Assembly (NCBI RefSeq): GCF_004152845.1
Contig: NZ_SEON01000003.1
Location: forward strand, 62,001-126,000
Direction: 5' to 3'
DNA from: Sphingobium fuliginis
GTDB taxonomy: Bacteria > Pseudomonadota > Alphaproteobacteria > Sphingomonadales > Sphingomonadaceae
DNA length: 64,000 nucleotides
In this document: positions 1 through 6,858 of the stretch, in pieces
Numbering within the stretch: the first letter of the stretch is position 1
How the letters are laid out: each line of letters begins with the position of its first letter
The notes under the pieces: generated by a model
Told to the model about the DNA's origin: nothing
What the model saw: only the letters and a program-made list of their open reading frames with translations
Database searches by the model: none
Translations under genes and position numbers: made by a program

Positions 1-2
1 CC

Positions 3-116
3 AAGGGCCTGATTGCAGATAGCGGCAAGCGCCGGATGAATCCCTCCAGCCGCAAGAGGGCGGTGGTCTGGGTGATCCGGGAACTGGCTCCGAAGATGGA
101 GGCGGACCATGGGTGA
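3..116 (+). CDS. C-terminal end of an unknown phage protein (partial)
   Basis: An open frame enters from the left edge and closes with TGA at 114-116, giving 37 residues rich in Lys/Arg and ending PKMEADHG. Its stop overlaps the ATG of the next gene at 109, the tight packing seen through this phage operon, which is why I accept it as coding. The visible part shows no recognisable domain; a small basic DNA-binding or regulatory protein is possible but unproven. Confidence 0.45.
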   Translation, partial: KGLIADSGKRRMNPSSRKRAVVWVIRELAPKMEADHG

Positions 117-381
117 TGTCGTCGCCTTCGTCCGTCCCGATGCAGCGCAAGAGCCTGCGGCGGGCGGAACCATTCATATCTGGATGGGGGACCCCCAGCA
201 TTTCGAGATCGGGCACGAAAGCCGCTCCGGGAATAGCTGGGGATTTTTCTCAACCTTCAACAGCGCGGAGGCGGCCATAGGTGCCGCCCACCGGCTGAAC
301 CGCGAGGAATTGGACGGGAAAGCAGAGGTTTATATCCCTGATGCTATCCTGGCCCATATGGCGGGAGGCGTCGGGCGATGA
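109..381 (+). CDS. Small hypothetical phage protein (90 aa)
   Basis: This 90-residue acidic-to-neutral protein has no transmembrane segment or familiar motif. Its ATG overlaps the end of the upstream frame, and its TGA overlaps the ATG of the primase gene at 378 (ATGA), so it is probably translationally coupled within the replication operon. The middle (WGFFSTFNSAEAAIGAAHRLNREEL) reads like a small alpha/beta fold, but that is only an impression. Function is unknown; its position suggests an accessory role in phage DNA replication. Confidence 0.6.
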   Translation: MGDVVAFVRPDAAQEPAAGGTIHIWMGDPQHFEIGHESRSGNSWGFFSTFNSAEAAIGAAHRLNREELDGKAEVYIPDAILAHMAGGVGR

Positions 382-1400
382 GGGAATTTTCCTACTCGGC
401 TACTCCTGCCTATCGTGCGGGGCCGATGAAACAACAAACGGTCGTGGCTGGTCACTATTCCAGATATGGCGCCAAGTGGGGACGCGCCGAACTGCCCCCG
501 ATAGACTTCGATCGGCTGCGCGGGGCCAATCCCTTGGCGGCCGTGGCCGGGGCAGCGGTTAAACTGGTGCGGGCGGGCAATCTGCTGAAAGGCGCGTGCC
601 CGTTTCATGAGGACAATTCGCCCTCGTTCACGGTCTATCCGGACCAGCGGTATCACTGCTTCGGCTGCGGCGCGCATGGCGATGTGGTGGATTTTGTCAT
701 GGCCCTGCATCGTGTCGGCTATGGCGAAGCGCTTTCCCTGCTCGATGGCGGTCAGCTTCCGAAAGTCCCGGTTCGCGAGCCTTCGGGCGATGATCGCGAG
801 AGGCAGCAGCGGATAGACGAGGCGGCCGCGATCTGGGCCAATTCCGGTCCTCTGTCGGGCACCCCTGCGGAGACCTATCTGCGCCGCCGTGCCATCACCA
901 TTCCGCTGCCCGACTGCCTCCGCTTTGCGCGGCTCCGGTTCAGGAATGCATGTCGCCCCTGCCTCGTGGCGCTGGTGCAGTCGCCTAACGGCGATCCTCA
1001 GGCCGTTCATCGTATCTTTCTCACCGAATCCGGGGGGAAGGCTGATCTGCCAGGCGGGAAGGTAAAATTCAGTCTGGGCGTGCTGGCCGGGGGCGCGATC
1101 CGCCTTAGCCCTGTCGCTCCGGAGATGGGGCTGTGCGCGAGCGTGGAGGATGGCTTGAGCCTGATCGAACTGACCGCGCTTCCTGTCTGGGCGGTGACGG
1201 GCGATCCATCCATGGACAAGCTGTTCTTGCCCGATGCGGTGCGTTCAGTCGTGATCGGGCACGATGCCGACCAATCCGGCCGGGACGCTGCCGAGAGGAC
1301 GGCGCAGCGCCATCTGGCTCGCGGACTGCGCGTCCGGACTCTGGCGCCGCTCGACGGCTTCAAGGATTTTAACGCGGAACTGATGGAGGCGCGAAAATGA
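378..1400 (+). CDS. Phage DNA primase, CHC2 zinc finger plus Toprim domain
   Basis: The 340-residue protein should synthesise RNA primers for phage DNA replication. A CHC2 zinc finger lies near residues 72-110, with metal ligands in CPFH (C74, H77) and CFGC (C94, C97). A Toprim-like domain occupies about residues 245-330, with the acidic residue in SVEDG and the metal-binding HDADQSG motif. It is shorter than cellular DnaG and lacks an obvious helicase-interaction domain, as usual for phage primases. It sits between two genes with ATGA overlaps, directly before the helicase, so the pair forms a replication module. A second in-frame ATG at 426 is possible, but the coupled ATG at 378 is preferred. 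Confidence 0.85.
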   Translation: MREFSYSATPAYRAGPMKQQTVVAGHYSRYGAKWGRAELPPIDFDRLRGANPLAAVAGAAVKLVRAGNLLKGACPFHEDNSPSFTVYPDQRYHCFGCGAHGDVVDFVMALHRVGYGEALSLLDGGQLPKVPVREPSGDDRERQQRIDEAAAIWANSGPLSGTPAETYLRRRAITIPLPDCLRFARLRFRNACRPCLVALVQSPNGDPQAVHRIFLTESGGKADLPGGKVKFSLGVLAGGAIRLSPVAPEMGLCASVEDGLSLIELTALPVWAVTGDPSMDKLFLPDAVRSVVIGHDADQSGRDAAERTAQRHLARGLRVRTLAPLDGFKDFNAELMEARK

Positions 1401-2740
1401 GCGCATCTCCTGCGGCGCGGCTCGATCGCGCAAACGAAGTCAGCCTGTCCCCGGCTCCTGTCGCTGAACTGCTGCCGCTTGCAGACCTGAACATCTGGGC
1501 GGTGACGCAGGCCACGCCAAAGCCGTTCATCATGCCGGGTTTCATCCCTTCTGGAGAATTGACCCTCCTGACCGGCGCGGGCGGCGCGAACAAATCCACC
1601 TTCGGCCACCAGCTTGCCACATGCTGCGCTGCTGGCGTTCCTATGCTGGGCCGGGAGGTTCAGCAATGCAGCGCGCTCTATATCACATGCGAAGATGATG
1701 AGGGGCGGCTCCATTGGGTGCAGGAGGGCATTTGCAGGGCGCTGGGGCTGCATCTGTCCGACCTGACGGGGAAACTGCACCTGTCGAGCCTCCGGGGCCG
1801 CCTAGGCAATGTTCTGGGCGCATTTGATGACCGGGGCGTCCTTCATCCGCTGGATACCTTCCTGTCGCTGAAAGCTACCCTGATGAAGACGGGGGCGCGG
1901 TTGCTGGTTCTCGACAATGCTGCCCACCTTTTCGGCGGGAACGAGAATGACCGACAACAGGTGACGCAGTTCGTCAATCTGCTCTATTCGCTGTGCCTTG
2001 ATCTGGGCGTCACGGTCATCCTTGTAGCGCACAGCAACAAGGCTGGGGACAGTTATTCCGGCTCCACGGCGTGGCTGAACGCGGTTCGCTCGCAAATCTT
2101 CATTGGCAGGTCGGAAGACAGCCACGATCCCGACGAGCGCGTGGCCACGCTCGGCAAGGCGAACTATGCGCGCCAGGGCGAGGAATTGCGGTTCCGCTGG
2201 CACGACTTCGCGCTGATCCGCGACGACGATCTGCCCGAAGACAAGCGCGCTGATCTCGCGTCCGCTGCGCAGGCGGCAGAGGAGAATGACCGCTTCATGA
2301 AGTGCCTTGAGAAATGCACGACGGATCGCCGCAATGTGTCCCACGTCAACGGCTCGAACTATGCGCCGTCCATTTTCGCGAAGATGATCGAAGGGCGCGG
2401 GCTGGGTCTTAAGGCGTTCGAAAGGGCGCTGGAACGGCTGCTGCATCTGGGCACGATCAAGCTCGATCAGCAGCTTTGGCAGGACGATCATCGCAAGTGG
2501 AAGAGGGGTATCGCGGCTGCGGCAACCCCTGCGGCGACCCCCCGCGCAACCCCCTGCGGCGACCTGCGGCAACCCCCCTCGCAAGTCATTGAAAATACTG
2601 CGGCGACCTACTGCGGCATCCCCCCCCCTATATATAATATATCGGGCGCGGCCTCTGAGGCCGCCGCGCCCACCGACATGAAGGAGGAATCGAGCATCCG
2701 GACAGTCGATTTTTCGAGTTGGGAAAGGCGGGGAGATTGA
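1397..2740 (+). CDS. RepA-like replicative helicase (RecA-fold, AAA_25 type)
   Basis: This 447-residue ATPase resembles the hexameric RepA-family helicases used by plasmids and phages and probably unwinds DNA at the phage origin with the adjacent primase. A P-loop reads GAGGANKS at residues 60-67, where the usual Gly before Lys is Asn. Walker B is the hydrophobic stretch ending LLVLDNAAHLF, and a VAHSNK sensor motif follows. The last 90 residues are low-complexity (Ala-Thr-Pro and Cys-Gly runs) because the DNA there is an array of 11-bp repeats. The ATG overlaps the primase stop. RadA/DnaB-like function is less likely given the AAA_25-like order of motifs. Confidence 0.8.
   Translation: MSASPAARLDRANEVSLSPAPVAELLPLADLNIWAVTQATPKPFIMPGFIPSGELTLLTGAGGANKSTFGHQLATCCAAGVPMLGREVQQCSALYITCEDDEGRLHWVQEGICRALGLHLSDLTGKLHLSSLRGRLGNVLGAFDDRGVLHPLDTFLSLKATLMKTGARLLVLDNAAHLFGGNENDRQQVTQFVNLLYSLCLDLGVTVILVAHSNKAGDSYSGSTAWLNAVRSQIFIGRSEDSHDPDERVATLGKANYARQGEELRFRWHDFALIRDDDLPEDKRADLASAAQAAEENDRFMKCLEKCTTDRRNVSHVNGSNYAPSIFAKMIEGRGLGLKAFERALERLLHLGTIKLDQQLWQDDHRKWKRGIAAAATPAATPRATPCGDLRQPPSQVIENTAATYCGIPPPIYNISGAASEAAAPTDMKEESSIRTVDFSSWERRGD
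2517..2644. repeat. Iteron-like array (CTGCGGCRACC) next to an AT-rich tract; candidate phage origin
   Basis: Near-identical 11-mers CTGCGGC(A/G)ACC begin at 2517, 2529, 2554, 2564, 2598 and 2611 (the last ends ATCC). They are followed by nine Cs and an alternating AT tract at about 2629-2643. The copies fall in all three reading frames of the helicase gene, so the DNA rather than the peptide is being conserved. Repeats plus an AT-rich segment inside a replication gene recall lambdoid origins. Function as an origin is inference. Confidence 0.5.
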
Positions 2741-2743
2741 TCC

Positions 2744-3121
2744 ATGGGCAGGACGTTTGCCGCGCTGGCGCATATCGAAACCGATCTGCGGGAATGGGCG
2801 GAACGCATGCGCGTGGCGGAGGAGGACGCGGCGAGGCTCCCGGACGATGAAAGGCGCAAGCTGTTCCGGGAACATCGCGAGCGGCAACAGGCCGCGGCGG
2901 ATGCGGGGCGCTATTATCGGGAGGGGCGTCCATCCTATCTCATCGGCCTGACTTGTGGCGCTCGGACGCGATCAGGAAAGCCCTGCGGCATGACGGCGCT
3001 GCATGCGAACGGGCGGTGCATCTGGCATGGCGGCATGTCCACCGGACCCCGCACCCCGGAAGGCCGCGCAAGGGCGCTCGAAAACCTCAAGCTGGGGCGT
3101 CTAAAGCGCGGGAAGTCATAG
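2744..3121 (+). CDS. HGGxSTG-motif protein (phage-associated, unknown function)
   Basis: The 125-residue protein starts with a charged, probably helical N-terminal half. It ends in a small Cys/His region: CGARTRSGKPC, then C-x-W-HGGMSTGP, then TPEG and a basic tail. The paired CxxxxxxxxC...C..H arrangement suggests metal binding. This motif defines a common phage/plasmid family (HGGxSTG domain) without an assigned activity; a DNA- or RNA-binding role is plausible. A GGGGAG Shine-Dalgarno lies just upstream, three bases after the helicase stop, so it ends the replication operon. Confidence 0.75.
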   Translation: MGRTFAALAHIETDLREWAERMRVAEEDAARLPDDERRKLFREHRERQQAAADAGRYYREGRPSYLIGLTCGARTRSGKPCGMTALHANGRCIWHGGMSTGPRTPEGRARALENLKLGRLKRGKS

Positions 3122-3147
3122 GGCGAATAAAGTAGGAATTTTTAGAG

Positions 3148-3236
3148 TCCATACGGGGGCCAATTTCCGGACGCCGAAAAGGAATTTCCGGACACCATAA
3201 AAGGCGGATCGGCGGGCGCTGATTTTGCGACACCAT
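3148..3236 (-). repeat. Four stepped copies of an IS21-end-like repeat
   Basis: Read on the minus strand from 3236, the segment contains ATGGTGTCGCAAAATC, ATGGTGTCCGGAAATTCC, CGGCGTCCGGAAATTGG and a weaker TATGGACTCTAAAAATTCC, spaced about 37, 24 and 22 bp apart. Several similar boxes inside a terminus beginning TG are typical of IS21-family ends. No istA/istB gene is present, so this may be a solo end or an unrelated operator array. Confidence 0.4.
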
Positions 3237-3320
3237 GGCGCAAATTCCTGCCGGTGATCCAACTCCCACCATTGGTGGTAAAGCCCGTCCCACGATGCGA
3301 CAGGCTTTCCGTATGGCCTT

Positions 3321-3440
3321 TTACTGCGGTAGCGTCACCGCGCTCTGCATGATGCTGGTGGCGGCGCTGAACATGGCGTCGACGGCGACGACGCCAAGGA
3401 TGCCCAGCGTAAGGGCGAAGATGATAAGGCTGTACCGCAT
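3321..3440 (-). CDS. Possible 39-residue single-span membrane protein
   Basis: A short frame on the minus strand runs from ATG at 3440 to TAA at 3321. It encodes MRYSLIIFALTLGILGVVAVDAM and a short polar tail ending TLPQ. The first 20 residues form one hydrophobic helix. An AGGA lies ten bases before the ATG, so translation is credible. It lies in an otherwise empty 447-base gap and points away from the leftward gene block. A longer plus-strand frame over the same DNA (3235-3480) looks less protein-like. Existence is tentative and function unknown. Confidence 0.35.
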   Translation of the reverse strand: MRYSLIIFALTLGILGVVAVDAMFSAATSIMQSAVTLPQ

Positions 3441-3532
3441 GGGGCGATTATCCTGTCGGCGTGACCTGAGCGGAAATTGACAATTCGAATCAGTGAGTTC
3501 GGATTGAATCGCTCAGTCGATGAACGGGAAAC

Positions 3533-3556
3533 GCCCCGATCCTTTCGAACCGGGGC
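3533..3556 (-). terminator. Terminator-like hairpin after the leftward gene block
   Basis: GCCCCG (3533-3538) pairs with CGGGGC (3551-3556) around a 12-base loop with TTCG in it. It lies directly downstream of the minus-strand stop at 3569. The following T-run is weak, so efficiency is uncertain. Confidence 0.4.
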
Positions 3557-3568
3557 ATTGGGTGGCGA

Positions 3569-3892
3569 CTAAAGGGCGTCTTCCAATTCGCGCCCGTCAT
3601 GTTCGCAGCCGCCCGGATCGCTTATGGGGCATCCGGGCCCATTGGCCTTGTGGCGGACCCAATCGTCTTCCATTCCTTCCTGCTCAAGATCGGGATCGCC
3701 ATCCATTTCGTCCATGCGATCGATCATCCGTTGAACCAGCCGCCCGAGCTCTGGACGGGATAGGCTCGGAATGACCGTCAGCAGGGCCGCCAGCGTCGGG
3801 ACGGGTTGGACGGCGCGCCGATCACGGCGGCGGCGCCATGTGCGATTCCGGCGCGGCTGGTAGGGTCTGGCGCGTGGTGCTTTGCTCGCCAT
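3569..3892 (-). CDS. Hypothetical protein with DPDLE / PGGC C-terminal motif (107 aa)
   Basis: The N-terminal 30 residues are extremely Arg-rich (RPYQPRRNRTWRRRRDRRAVQ). A helical middle is followed by an acidic tail containing DGDPDLE, NGPGCP and DPGGCEHDGRELED. The DPDLE...GC...DGRE pattern recurs in small alphaproteobacterial proteins of unknown function. It is the last gene of a four-gene leftward block, two bases after the neighbour ending at 3895. The basic N-terminus suggests nucleic-acid contact, but no fold is recognisable. Function unknown. Confidence 0.6.
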   Translation of the reverse strand: MASKAPRARPYQPRRNRTWRRRRDRRAVQPVPTLAALLTVIPSLSRPELGRLVQRMIDRMDEMDGDPDLEQEGMEDDWVRHKANGPGCPISDPGGCEHDGRELEDAL

Positions 3893-3894
3893 GG

Positions 3895-4323
3895 TCAGCC
3901 CTCCCTTTCCATGAAGGCCCGGATGCGGGCGACCGTGCGGGAGGATGGATCGCGGCCCCTGCGAAGATCGCTCACCAATCGCCTGTCACCTACAGCACCC
4001 TTGCCGAATGCCGTCGCTGACATGCCGGTGCGCTTCAAGACTCGCTCAATCTCCATCAGGATCGGGGGCGCATAATTGGATGACTCACGAACAGGCCGCG
4101 CCGCGGGAAGGCGACTTTTGGGAACCGTCACGCGGCGCGGTGTGGGTCCATCGGTTTGCTGAACCTCGGACTGAGGGGTTGCGACGGTTGCCAGCGTGGG
4201 CACGGACGAAATTCGTTCGCGCTTCTCCTGCAATCGGCTGTTGATCCATTCAATATCGGGATCGGGTTGGATGGCTGGCCGTGCATGCGCCAGGGCGGAA
4301 TAGTTCTGCCGGTAGATCAGCAT
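3895..4323 (-). CDS. Small phage protein with HTH-like C-terminal domain (142 aa)
   Basis: The start is set at ATG 4323, which overlaps the end of the upstream gene by seven bases; a longer frame exists but would run through that gene. Residues 1-80 are low-complexity and polar. The last 55 residues (EIERVLKRTGMSATAFGKGAVGD, RRLVSDLRRGRDPS, ARIRAFM) resemble a Cro/XRE-like helix-turn-helix found in many alphaproteobacterial prophages. It is probably a DNA-binding regulator in the block that faces the palindromic control region at 5121-5205. Assignment as repressor or antirepressor is inference. Confidence 0.6.
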   Translation of the reverse strand: MLIYRQNYSALAHARPAIQPDPDIEWINSRLQEKRERISSVPTLATVATPQSEVQQTDGPTPRRVTVPKSRLPAARPVRESSNYAPPILMEIERVLKRTGMSATAFGKGAVGDRRLVSDLRRGRDPSSRTVARIRAFMEREG

Positions 4324-4532
4324 GGCGCACCTCCAGTAGCCTTCGCGATAGCGGCGCGAGCATTCTCCATGGCCTCGCGTTGGCACTTCGCGCCGTGATC
4401 GGTGCGAGGCTGGCACATGGCGAGCGCTTCCTGCGCGTCCTTGAGTGCCTTCAGCAGTTCGGGAGCGGCGTCGCTCAGGCGCGCTTCGTTGGAGGAGGCC
4501 GCAGCCCCCTGATTGTTGTTCGCGATGTGCAT
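4317..4532 (-). CDS. Small hypothetical phage protein (71 aa)
   Basis: A 71-residue helical protein has an Asn/Ser-rich N-terminus and the phrase APELLKALKDAQEAL, then two Cys (MCQPRT, KCQREAME) and an Ala-rich helix. The 'APELL.AL..A...L' phrase is common in short phage proteins that accompany replication or lysogeny genes. It lies between genes with overlaps or a three-base gap, so it is part of the same leftward transcript. No catalytic motif is visible and its function is unknown. Confidence 0.6.
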   Translation of the reverse strand: MHIANNNQGAAASSNEARLSDAAPELLKALKDAQEALAMCQPRTDHGAKCQREAMENARAAIAKATGGAPC

Positions 4533-4535
4533 GGC

Positions 4536-5048
4536 TCAAGCCCCCTTTGGCATGAGGCGGAGGATGTCCTCCCGGATTGCGTCTGCGATGTCGTCGCACC
4601 AAAGGGCGATCTCGTCATCAGCGAACGTCTCATCCAGCTTCCAGCGCAGCGCTGCCAGATCGGGCGCTGGCATCCGCAACAGTTCGACGCGAGCGTCGTA
4701 TTCCGCATCCGCATATGCTTCGGCCTGATCGGTGATGGCGCCAAAGTTATGCGCGCTGCGCCACGCCAAGCAGCGCTCCCGCATCGGCCCCTCGCCTGAC
4801 AAAGCAAAGCTTCCAAACTCTGCTTTCATGGCCTCATAGAGGGGAAAAACATGGGAGCGGTCATATTCCGCCCCCGCTATCTTCGCGGCGGTGAATTGCT
4901 GCATCACGGCATCCCATGTGCCCCGGTTAGCAGTCGGAATGCAGACCAGCCCGGTAGCGGCGCTGGCGGCAACAGGTGTCGCAATTATGGACGGTGCGAT
5001 AATCAGAGCGCGCATGACTTCGCGCCGCGAAGTTGATACTTCGTGCAT
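4536..5048 (-). CDS. Exported phage-encoded protein with Tat-like leader (170 aa)
   Basis: The N-terminus carries a twin-arginine-like motif (TSRREVMRA) followed by a hydrophobic stretch (LIIAPSIIATPVAASAA) with an Ala-x-Ala-type end, so export or membrane attachment is likely. The rest is soluble and acidic, ending in a Trp- and Asp-rich helical region (PAPDLAALRWKLDETFADDEIALWCDD). It is the first gene of the leftward block, about 70 bases from the palindrome array, and so probably the first under control of that region. A Tat-type leader is unusual for a lysogeny-region gene. Function unknown. Confidence 0.6.
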   Translation of the reverse strand: MHEVSTSRREVMRALIIAPSIIATPVAASAATGLVCIPTANRGTWDAVMQQFTAAKIAGAEYDRSHVFPLYEAMKAEFGSFALSGEGPMRERCLAWRSAHNFGAITDQAEAYADAEYDARVELLRMPAPDLAALRWKLDETFADDEIALWCDDIADAIREDILRLMPKGA

Positions 5049-5120
5049 AGCTTCAATCCCTCTTCGTCAGGGGTTGGGGTCAGGCCGGGGCGGTTGTTGG
5101 TAGCTTCCGTCTCGGCTGCT

Positions 5121-5205
5121 TCGTTACGTAACGAGGTTAACGCAGGCGGTCAAGAGTTGTTACGTAACGAATTGTGTGTTAGCGCCTCTCCGTTACGTGA
5201 CGGAG
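5121..5205. promoter_or_regulatory. Three GTTACGTAAC palindromes in a divergent promoter region
   Basis: Sites are TCGTTACGTAACGA (5121-5134), TTGTTACGTAACGA (5157-5170) and the imperfect CTCCGTTACGTGACGGAG (5188-5205). Centre spacings are about 36 and 33 bp. They lie between the leftward block and the rightward gene at 5211, and the third overlaps the GGAGG Shine-Dalgarno of that gene. This layout fits an operator for a dimeric repressor that controls both directions and can also block translation initiation. The binding protein is not proven; the products at 5211 and 3895 are candidates. Confidence 0.65.
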
Positions 5206-5210
5206 GTTTT

Positions 5211-5408
5211 ATGGTTCTGAGCAATGCCGAGCGCCAAGCGGCTTATCGCAAACGGCTGAAAGAGGCCGCATCCAGCACATATGAATTTGAGCTAATGCAA
5301 AAGCAGATCGAACAGCTTACCAAGGCGGTAAACGAGGTCCGCGCCCATGTGGGACTGAGCGAAATTCAGCTGCCCAAGTCAGCTTACAAACCAAAGGCTG
5401 GCGTGTAG
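5211..5408 (+). CDS. Small basic coiled-coil protein, probable DNA-binding regulator (65 aa)
   Basis: The start is ATG 5211, placed 4-5 bases after GGAGG; a longer in-frame extension to 5043 would cover the operator array and is rejected. The N-terminus SNAERQAAYRKRLKEA is a common opening of small phage proteins with a basic helix. A leucine-spaced helix (ELMQKQIEQLTKAVNEVRAHV) could form a coiled coil. A short basic region followed by a coiled coil suits dimeric binding to palindromes such as those immediately upstream, so autoregulation is likely but not shown. Confidence 0.65.
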   Translation: MVLSNAERQAAYRKRLKEAASSTYEFELMQKQIEQLTKAVNEVRAHVGLSEIQLPKSAYKPKAGV

Positions 5409-5440
5409 TTGGAAAGCGCGTTGCTCTCACGGGTAGCTTT

Positions 5441-6265
5441 TTGAGTATCCGAACACCAGATATTGACGAACAAGAGTCAAAGCCGCAGGTGCATTCGCAC
5501 TGTCCATCGGAGTTTCGGATTGTGAATGAGAGAGCCAGCGATCCCCAGTACACTGCTCCTCCGATAATCGAAGCGGTCATCGAATTTCGGTTCGCAAACG
5601 GATTGCCCGATGCTGATCTTTCGAAGATCGGAAAGCGCCTGAAACGATCCTACGCCAATCAATTGGACGGCCAGAATGTGGAGTTTCAGTTCAACATTGA
5701 AGCCCAGCACGCGGATTTTTCAACTAAGCCAACCATCCGGCTATCGTCCGAAGATCAAGCAGACATAGCTGTTATTCAACAGCAAACGCTTACCTGGTCT
5801 CGCCTGGCTCCTTACCTTGGATGGGATAGTTTTATTGAGCGAGTTCGATCCGATGCTGAAGAGGTGCACAAGATCGTTGGGCCGTTTAGGTTAGATCGGA
5901 TTGGTGTCCGTTATATAAACCGCATCGATGTTCCGTTGAACAAAGATGGCGGCGCTCCCTACGGAGAGTATTTGGCAATTAACATCGATATTCCCGAAAG
6001 CATCCAATCTGTCAAAAATTATGCTTGGCGATTTGAGTATCAGGTACCTGACAGTGATCTTCTTGCAATCTTACAGTCCGCTATTGTTTCTCCTGAGGTT
6101 CCGAACACGGGGGCATTTATCTTGGATGTTGACGTTGTCGCATCCCAAAACATTCCCTTGCGCATTGATGAGATTTTCATCAAATTAGAGGAAATGAGAC
6201 GCGCGAAGAACAGATTTTTTGAGATGTCCATTCGCGATGAAGCTCGAAGGATGTTCGACAAGTGA
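5441..6265 (+). CDS. TIGR04255 family protein (accessory cassette gene 1)
   Basis: The hallmark of the family is present near residue 40: APPIIEAVIEFRF. The protein continues with a beta-rich region, GVRYINRIDVP, and a C-terminal FILDVDVVASQNIP segment, matching the sporadically distributed TIGR04255 family. The drawn start is TTG 5441; GTG 5522, with GGAG upstream, is an alternative that would remove 27 residues. Codon use is visibly AT-richer than in neighbouring genes, indicating a separate origin from the phage backbone. It overlaps the next gene by four bases (GTGA). No biochemical function is established for this family to my knowledge. Confidence 0.75.
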   Translation: MSIRTPDIDEQESKPQVHSHCPSEFRIVNERASDPQYTAPPIIEAVIEFRFANGLPDADLSKIGKRLKRSYANQLDGQNVEFQFNIEAQHADFSTKPTIRLSSEDQADIAVIQQQTLTWSRLAPYLGWDSFIERVRSDAEEVHKIVGPFRLDRIGVRYINRIDVPLNKDGGAPYGEYLAINIDIPESIQSVKNYAWRFEYQVPDSDLLAILQSAIVSPEVPNTGAFILDVDVVASQNIPLRIDEIFIKLEEMRRAKNRFFEMSIRDEARRMFDK

Positions 6266-6858
6266 ATATGGAACAAAGCTTGTTCAGCGACTTTCGGCAG
6301 CGAGAAGTTCTGGTTTCCTCTTCCAGTATGGCGCAATCGGGCCTGACGCTTGACAACATTTTGTCTGGCCATCGAGGAACGCTTAAAACGGCAGCGACTC
6401 ATGCCCAGAACAAGGAGTTATCGCTGGAGGCCCGCGTTTTTGAGGCGCTGGCGGCAGCCAAGATATGGACGTCGCGAGTGGCGATGCATCTGAATGACGA
6501 TGCGCGCCGCCGCTATTTCAAGCAACTGGATCGGCTCCACGACACTGACGAGTGGGCCGGTGAAGAATTTCCTGTGGCCCTGGATTCCTACAAGGGCTTT
6601 ATCCGGTTCATGCTTCTGACGAAAAGCGATTCGAAGCCGGGACTAGCTCTTTCTGCCAAAGGCAACCTTGTAGCTGTTTGGCAGAGCGGGGAGGATCGGC
6701 TGACGATTGAGTTTCATCCGGAGGGCAGCGCCGATTGGCTTGTTAGCCGAAAGTTGGAGGGCTTGTGGGAGCGAGCTGCCGGAAATTCGACCATTGCTCG
6801 TATTCCCGAGGTTATAGCTCCATACAATCCGAAGGTATGGCTTGAGCAAAAACTATAG
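6262..6858 (+). CDS. Unknown protein, accessory cassette gene 2 (198 aa)
   Basis: The start is GTG 6262, overlapping the TIGR04255 stop; ATG 6268 is also possible. Two parts can be seen: a helical N-terminal half (EARVFEALAAAKIWTSRVAMHL, then RRRYFKQLDRLHDTDEW) and a compact C-terminal half (YKGFIRFMLL, PGLALSAKGNLVAVWQ, RLTIEFHPEG). The second half looks like a small beta-sheet domain. From memory, proteins with this YKGF...GL.LS..GNL.A.W signature often follow TIGR04255 genes, which would make them partners. No catalytic motif is identifiable. Confidence 0.65.
   Translation: MNMEQSLFSDFRQREVLVSSSSMAQSGLTLDNILSGHRGTLKTAATHAQNKELSLEARVFEALAAAKIWTSRVAMHLNDDARRRYFKQLDRLHDTDEWAGEEFPVALDSYKGFIRFMLLTKSDSKPGLALSAKGNLVAVWQSGEDRLTIEFHPEGSADWLVSRKLEGLWERAAGNSTIARIPEVIAPYNPKVWLEQKL

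Noticed and set aside
2620-2628. Run of nine Cs as a phase-variation switch of the helicase gene
   Set aside because: It lies near the 3' end, where slippage would change only the tail; the origin explanation of the whole stretch is simpler.
3235-3480. An 81-codon plus-strand frame in the phage gap
   Set aside because: It covers the IS-like boxes, its composition is irregular and no ribosome-binding site is seen; the 39-aa minus frame is better supported.
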